A stretch of 64,000 nucleotides of DNA from NCBI GenBank assembly GCA_963752745.1, contig CAVWAK010000005.1:10682-74681 (forward strand). The letters are read 5' to 3'. The notes beneath the pieces were generated by a model, which saw nothing but the letters and a program-made list of their open reading frames with translations, made no database searches and was not told the origin of the DNA. The stretch's first letter is position 1. Each line of letters starts with the position of its first letter. Below, piece after piece: positions 60,242-64,000 of the stretch. The stretch comes from Thiogranum sp963752745 (lineage in GTDB: Bacteria; Pseudomonadota; Gammaproteobacteria; DSM-19610). The position numbers were made by a program, and so were the translations under genes.

Positions 60242-61045
60242 TCAGGCCAGCCCCAGCACATCCTGCATATCGTATAGACCTTTGTCTCTGCTACTGAGCC
60301 AGGCTGCAGCACGCACTGCACCGGAAGCGAAAGTCATGCGGCTGGACGCCTTGTGCGTGATTTCGACACGCTCGCCTTCGGTGGCAAACATCACCGTATG
60401 CTCGCCGACAATGTCGCCGGCGCGAATGGTTTCGAAACCTATGGTCCCGCGGTCACGCGCGCCGGTAATCCCTTCACGACCGTAGACTGCACATTCTTTC
60501 AGGTCCCGCCCCAGGGCATCGGCAACCACCTCACCCATGCGCAACGCCGTTCCCGAAGGCGCATCGACTTTGTGCCGGTGGTGCGCTTCGATAACTTCGA
60601 TATCGACCGTGTCGCCCAGTACCCGCGCCGCGGTATCCAGCAACTTCAGACAGAGATTGACACCGACACTCATATTGGGCGCAAGCACTACGGCGATATC
60701 TCTGGATGCAGCCTCAATCTGCTGCTTCTGCTGGTCATTGAAGCCAGTGGTACCGATGACCATACGCTTGCCGTTGGCACGGCACAGTTGGAGGTGAGCC
60801 AGTGAAGCTTCCGGCGCAGTGAAATCAATCAGCACATCAAACCGGTCAACCACCGATGCAATGTCATCGGCAATCGCCACGCCCAGCTCACCGACGCCTG
60901 CAACCATACCGGCATCACTGCCCAGCAGATCGTGGCCCGGGCGCTCGGTGGCTGCCCCCAGTTGCACGTCATCAGCGCGGCCGCAGGCGTCAATCAGGGT
61001 ACGGCCCATACGACCTGCAGCACCGGGGATTGCAATACGTGTCAT
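60242..61045 (-). CDS. dapB: 4-hydroxy-tetrahydrodipicolinate reductase
   Basis: A 267-residue lysine and peptidoglycan pathway enzyme. Dinucleotide site IPGAAGRMGRTLID, nucleotide-contact GTTGFNDQQ, substrate site EVIEAHHRHKVDAPSGTAL with the catalytic His/Lys, and C-terminal TFASGAVRAAAWL. ATG 61045 follows AGGAG at six bases; the frame also has a TTG three bases earlier. Normally followed by carA; here the hydrogenase operon intervenes. Confidence 0.97.
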   Translation of the reverse strand: MTRIAIPGAAGRMGRTLIDACGRADDVQLGAATERPGHDLLGSDAGMVAGVGELGVAIADDIASVVDRFDVLIDFTAPEASLAHLQLCRANGKRMVIGTTGFNDQQKQQIEAASRDIAVVLAPNMSVGVNLCLKLLDTAARVLGDTVDIEVIEAHHRHKVDAPSGTALRMGEVVADALGRDLKECAVYGREGITGARDRGTIGFETIRAGDIVGEHTVMFATEGERVEITHKASSRMTFASGAVRAAAWLSSRDKGLYDMQDVLGLA

Positions 61046-61113
61046 CAAAGGCTCCTGTTATTCACTCTGAAAAGCTCACCGCCCTGGCGGGGTCGGCATT
61101 GCAGCTCATGTCC

Positions 61114-62238
61114 CTACTCAGTGAAGAATTTCTTCACTCCGTCGAGCCAGGAATGATGCTGCGGGCTGTGCTTGCCGTTGCCCTGAAGACTGTCATCGAG
61201 CTCACGCAACAAGTCTTTCTGTTTACCGCTCAATTTTACCGGCGTCTCGACAATCACGCGGCAAAGCAGGTCACCTACAGCACCGCCACGCACCGGCTTG
61301 ACACCCTTGCCGCGCATACGGAACAACTTTCCGGTCTGACTTTCAGGAGGGACTTTAAGCACCACACGGCCGTCAAGTGTAGGCACATCGAGCTCTCCAC
61401 CGAGCGCCGCAGTAACAAAACTGATCGGGACTTCACAGTATAGATTGGCATCGTCACGCTTGAAGATAGCATGTTCCTTGACCTGTATTTGGACATACAG
61501 ATCGCCAGGAGGTCCGCCGTTCTCACCCGCTTCGCCTTCATTGGCGAGTCGAATGCGATCGCCATTATCCACGCCAGCCGGCACTTTTACCGACAGGGTC
61601 TTTTGCTCCTTGATGCGCCCCTGGCCATGACAGTCGTCGCAGGGATCACCAATGACGGAGCCGGTACCGTTACAACGTGGGCAAGTCTGCTGCACAGAGA
61701 AGAAACCCTGCTGCATACGCACCTGGCCATGACCTCCGCAGGTGGTACAGGTGCTCGGTTTGGTGCCCTTTTTGGCGCCGCTACCGTCACAGGTCTTGCA
61801 ACTGGTATAGGTCGGCACACGAATTTTTACCGTGGTACCGCGTACAGCATCTTCAAGCGACAGTTCCAGATTGTAACGCAGGTCGGCACCACGATAGACT
61901 CGCTGGCCACCGCCACCACCGCGTCCTCCACCAAAAATATCGCCGAACACGTCACCGAAAATATCACTGAAATTGGCACCGCCACCACCACCCGGACCAC
62001 CGCCCATGCCAGGGTCAACACCGGCGTGGCCAAACTGGTCATAGGCAGCACGCTTCTGCGCGTCGCTCAATATCTCGTAGGCTTCTTTCGCCTCTTTGAA
62101 TTTTCCCTCGGCTTCCGCGTTATCCGGATTGCGATCCGGATGGTGTTTCTGCGCTGCGCGTCGGTAGGCTTTTTTCACCTCCGCATCGCTGGCGTTTTTA
62201 GAGACGCCCAGGGTTTCGTAATAATCTCGTTTTGACAT
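61114..62238 (-). CDS. dnaJ: Chaperone protein DnaJ
   Basis: A 374-residue type I J-protein. J domain 1-70 with HPD in QKHHPDRNPD, a Gly/Phe-rich linker including GMGGGPGGGGGANF, four zinc-binding CxxCxGxG repeats (CKTCDGSG, CTTCGGHG, CPRCNGTG, CDDCHGQG), then the substrate-binding C-terminal domains. It stimulates DnaK ATPase and delivers clients. It follows dnaK after 110 bases. Confidence 0.98.
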   Translation of the reverse strand: MSKRDYYETLGVSKNASDAEVKKAYRRAAQKHHPDRNPDNAEAEGKFKEAKEAYEILSDAQKRAAYDQFGHAGVDPGMGGGPGGGGGANFSDIFGDVFGDIFGGGRGGGGGQRVYRGADLRYNLELSLEDAVRGTTVKIRVPTYTSCKTCDGSGAKKGTKPSTCTTCGGHGQVRMQQGFFSVQQTCPRCNGTGSVIGDPCDDCHGQGRIKEQKTLSVKVPAGVDNGDRIRLANEGEAGENGGPPGDLYVQIQVKEHAIFKRDDANLYCEVPISFVTAALGGELDVPTLDGRVVLKVPPESQTGKLFRMRGKGVKPVRGGAVGDLLCRVIVETPVKLSGKQKDLLRELDDSLQGNGKHSPQHHSWLDGVKKFFTE

Positions 62239-62286
62239 GGTAATCTAGTTCTTCCCGCAGCCTTTGCGGCTTCTTACAAACGTCAA

Positions 62287-62319
62287 AGTCCGGGGCTGAC
62301 ATTTTGCCAACCCCGGACT
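62287..62319 (-). terminator. Hairpin between dnaK and dnaJ
   Basis: AGTCCGGGG and CCCCGGACT form a perfect nine-pair GC-rich stem around a 15-base loop. On the minus strand it is followed only by TTTGACGTTT, so it would be a weak, perhaps attenuating, terminator. It could make dnaJ less expressed than dnaK or stabilise the dnaK mRNA end. Confidence 0.5.
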
Positions 62320-62348
62320 GTTACCAAACGTACAACAAACTGCGCCGC

Positions 62349-64000
62349 TTACTTGTTGTCGTCCTTCACTTCCTCGAACTCGGCATCGACAACATCGTCG
62401 CCACCGGCAGCACTATCGGCCGTTTCCGCACCAGCAGCACCTGCTGCTGCAGCATCCTCACCACCCTTTTCGGCGTAGAGTTTCTCAGCCAGCTTGCCGG
62501 ACTTCTCGGCCAACGCTGTAGTCTTGGCTTCGATATCTCCCTTGTCGTCACCCTTCAGCGCTTCCTTCAGCTCTTCGATAGCGGCGTCGATTTCAGCTTT
62601 TTCTTCCGCGCTGACCTTGTCTTCACCCAGTTCCTTGAGTGACTTCTCGGTAGCGTGAATCATGTTGTCGGCACCGTTGCGCGCGTCCGCCAGTTCGTGG
62701 AACTTGCGATCTTCATCAGCGTGCGCCTCGGCATCCTGCACCATGCGATCAACTTCATCGTCCGACAGACCACTGGAGGCCTTGATGACAATGTTCTGTT
62801 CCTTGCCGGTACCCTTGTCCTTGGCGGACACATTGAGAATGCCGTTGGCATCGATATCGAACATAACCTCGATCTGCGGCACACCACGCGGTGCTGGCGG
62901 AATGTCGGTCAAATCAAAACGCCCCAGTGATTTGTTACCACCGGCAATCTCACGCTCACCCTGCAACACATGCACGGTCACAGCACCCTGATTATCATCA
63001 GCCGTGGAGAACACCTGCTGCGCCTTGGTCGGAATAGTAGTGTTCTTGTCGATCAACTTGGTCATTACGCCACCGAGGGTTTCGATACCCAGTGACAGCG
63101 GAGTCACGTCCAGCAGCAGCACGTCCTTGACCTCGCCACCGAGCACGCCACCCTGAATGGCTGCGCCAACGGCTACAGCTTCATCCGGGTTGACGTCACG
63201 GCGAGGCTCCTTACCGAAGAAAGCCTCCACTGCTTCGCCAACTTTCGGCATACGGGTCTGGCCACCGACCAGGATGACATCGTCGATTTCGCCGATCGAC
63301 AGACCCGCGTCTTTCAATGCCAGCTTGCAAGGCTCGATAGTGCGCGTCACAAGGTCCTCGACCAGCGACTCAAGCTTGGCACGGGTAATCTTGACGTTCA
63401 TGTGTTTCGGACCGGCCGCATCAGCCGTGATGTACGGCAGGTTGACGTCGGTCTGCTGGCTTGAGGACAGCTCGATCTTGGCTTTTTCAGCGGATTCCTT
63501 CAGGCGCTGCATGGCCAGCGGGTCACCACGCAGGTCAATACCCTGGTCCTTGTTGAATTCGTCGGCCAGGTAGTCGATCAGGCGCTTGTCAAAGTCTTCA
63601 CCACCGAGGAAGGTGTCACCGTTGGTGGACAACACCTCGAACTGGTGTTCGCCGTCAATTTCAGCAATCTCGATAATAGAAATATCGAAGGTGCCGCCAC
63701 CCAGATCGTAGACGGCGATCTTGACGTCGCCGCGCTTCTTGTCCATGCCGTAAGCCAGCGCGGCTGCGGTGGGCTCGTTAATAATACGTTTTACGTCGAG
63801 GCCGGCAATCCTGCCCGCATCCTTGGTGGCCTGACGCTGTGAATCATTGAAGTAAGCAGGCACAGTGATAACCGCCTCGGTGACCTCTTCACCCAGGTAG
63901 TCTTCTGCGGTCTTCTTCATTTTCTGCAAGACACGGGCGGAGACTTCCGGCGCAGCCATCTTCTTGCCGTTGGCTTCAACCCAGGCAGCAATTGGCATTG
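62349..64000 (-). CDS. dnaK: Chaperone protein DnaK (5' end outside the window)
   Basis: At least 549 residues of Hsp70; roughly the first 90 residues lie beyond 64000. Visible parts are VTVPAYFNDSQRQATKDAGR-like ATPase motifs (ITVPAYFNDSQRQATKDAG), IINEPTAAALAYG, VYDLGGGTFDISI, ILVGGQTRMP (with VILV before it), the linker DVLLLDVTPLSLGIETLGG and the substrate-binding domain ending in the acidic, Gly/Ala-rich tail. Head of the dnaK-dnaJ-dapB run; a heat-shock promoter would be outside the window. Confidence 0.97.
   Translation of the reverse strand, partial: MPIAAWVEANGKKMAAPEVSARVLQKMKKTAEDYLGEEVTEAVITVPAYFNDSQRQATKDAGRIAGLDVKRIINEPTAAALAYGMDKKRGDVKIAVYDLGGGTFDISIIEIAEIDGEHQFEVLSTNGDTFLGGEDFDKRLIDYLADEFNKDQGIDLRGDPLAMQRLKESAEKAKIELSSSQQTDVNLPYITADAAGPKHMNVKITRAKLESLVEDLVTRTIEPCKLALKDAGLSIGEIDDVILVGGQTRMPKVGEAVEAFFGKEPRRDVNPDEAVAVGAAIQGGVLGGEVKDVLLLDVTPLSLGIETLGGVMTKLIDKNTTIPTKAQQVFSTADDNQGAVTVHVLQGEREIAGGNKSLGRFDLTDIPPAPRGVPQIEVMFDIDANGILNVSAKDKGTGKEQNIVIKASSGLSDDEVDRMVQDAEAHADEDRKFHELADARNGADNMIHATEKSLKELGEDKVSAEEKAEIDAAIEELKEALKGDDKGDIEAKTTALAEKSGKLAEKLYAEKGGEDAAAAGAAGAETADSAAGGDDVVDAEFEEVKDDNK

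Noticed and set aside
1..64000. CRISPR arrays, rRNA genes, insertion sequences, prophage
   Set aside because: No regularly spaced repeats, no rRNA-like sequence and no transposase, integrase or phage structural protein were seen on either strand.

Overview
The window looks like the chromosome of a gammaproteobacterium. GC content is moderate to high, starts are often TTG or GTG, and the right part keeps a conserved gammaproteobacterial order on the minus strand: dnaK-dnaJ-dapB-carA-carB-greA-DUF4149, then rlmE-ftsH-folP-glmM (yhbY divergent) and tpiA-secG-tRNA-Leu(GAG). RND efflux, MlaA, DUF3012, SRAP and YhbY proteins fit the same assignment. No phage, integrase, transposase, CRISPR array or rRNA was seen.

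Layout. 0-4.2 kb (+): sulfotransferase, ELM1-like protein, 2OG-Fe(II) oxygenase and glycosyltransferase, tightly packed, probably making a modified surface glycan or small molecule. 4.2-10.2 kb: a large PAS-GGDEF-EAL protein lying between a DUF192 gene and a DUF192 remnant, then a methyltransferase, an SRAP protein and a P-type ATPase remnant. 10.2-14.6 kb (-): second sulfotransferase, a branched-chain-type binding protein, MlaA and an alpha/beta hydrolase. 14.8-18.9 kb (+): amino-acid-type binding lipoprotein, 6-phosphogluconate dehydrogenase and GlgX. 19-30.4 kb (+): RND pump, MscS-type channel, DUF481 outer-membrane protein, MscK-type channel and SYLF protein. 30.4-34.1 kb (-): third sulfotransferase, glycosyltransferase, and a 2OG oxygenase joined to an EgtD-like histidine methyltransferase. 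34.1-45.4 kb: conserved core interrupted by a TrpD2-like/Rieske/alkaline phosphatase segment. 45.5-50.1 kb: thioredoxin-fold protein, MotA/MotB-like pair and small membrane proteins. 50.1-64 kb: core genes with a five-gene group 3b-type [NiFe] hydrogenase operon inserted between dapB and carA.

Two points stand out. First, at least ten genes or gene remnants between 9.8 and 39.6 kb carry a frame break, and every break has the same sense (one extra base, mostly in a short homopolymer). None is apparent in the 24 kb core to the right. This is either a systematic sequence error or localised gene decay, and it affects how several genes should be read. Second, two separate clusters combine a sulfotransferase, a glycosyltransferase and a 2OG-Fe(II) oxygenase; one also has an EgtD-like methyltransferase without an adjacent egtB. 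That combination is the best candidate here for an undescribed pathway.
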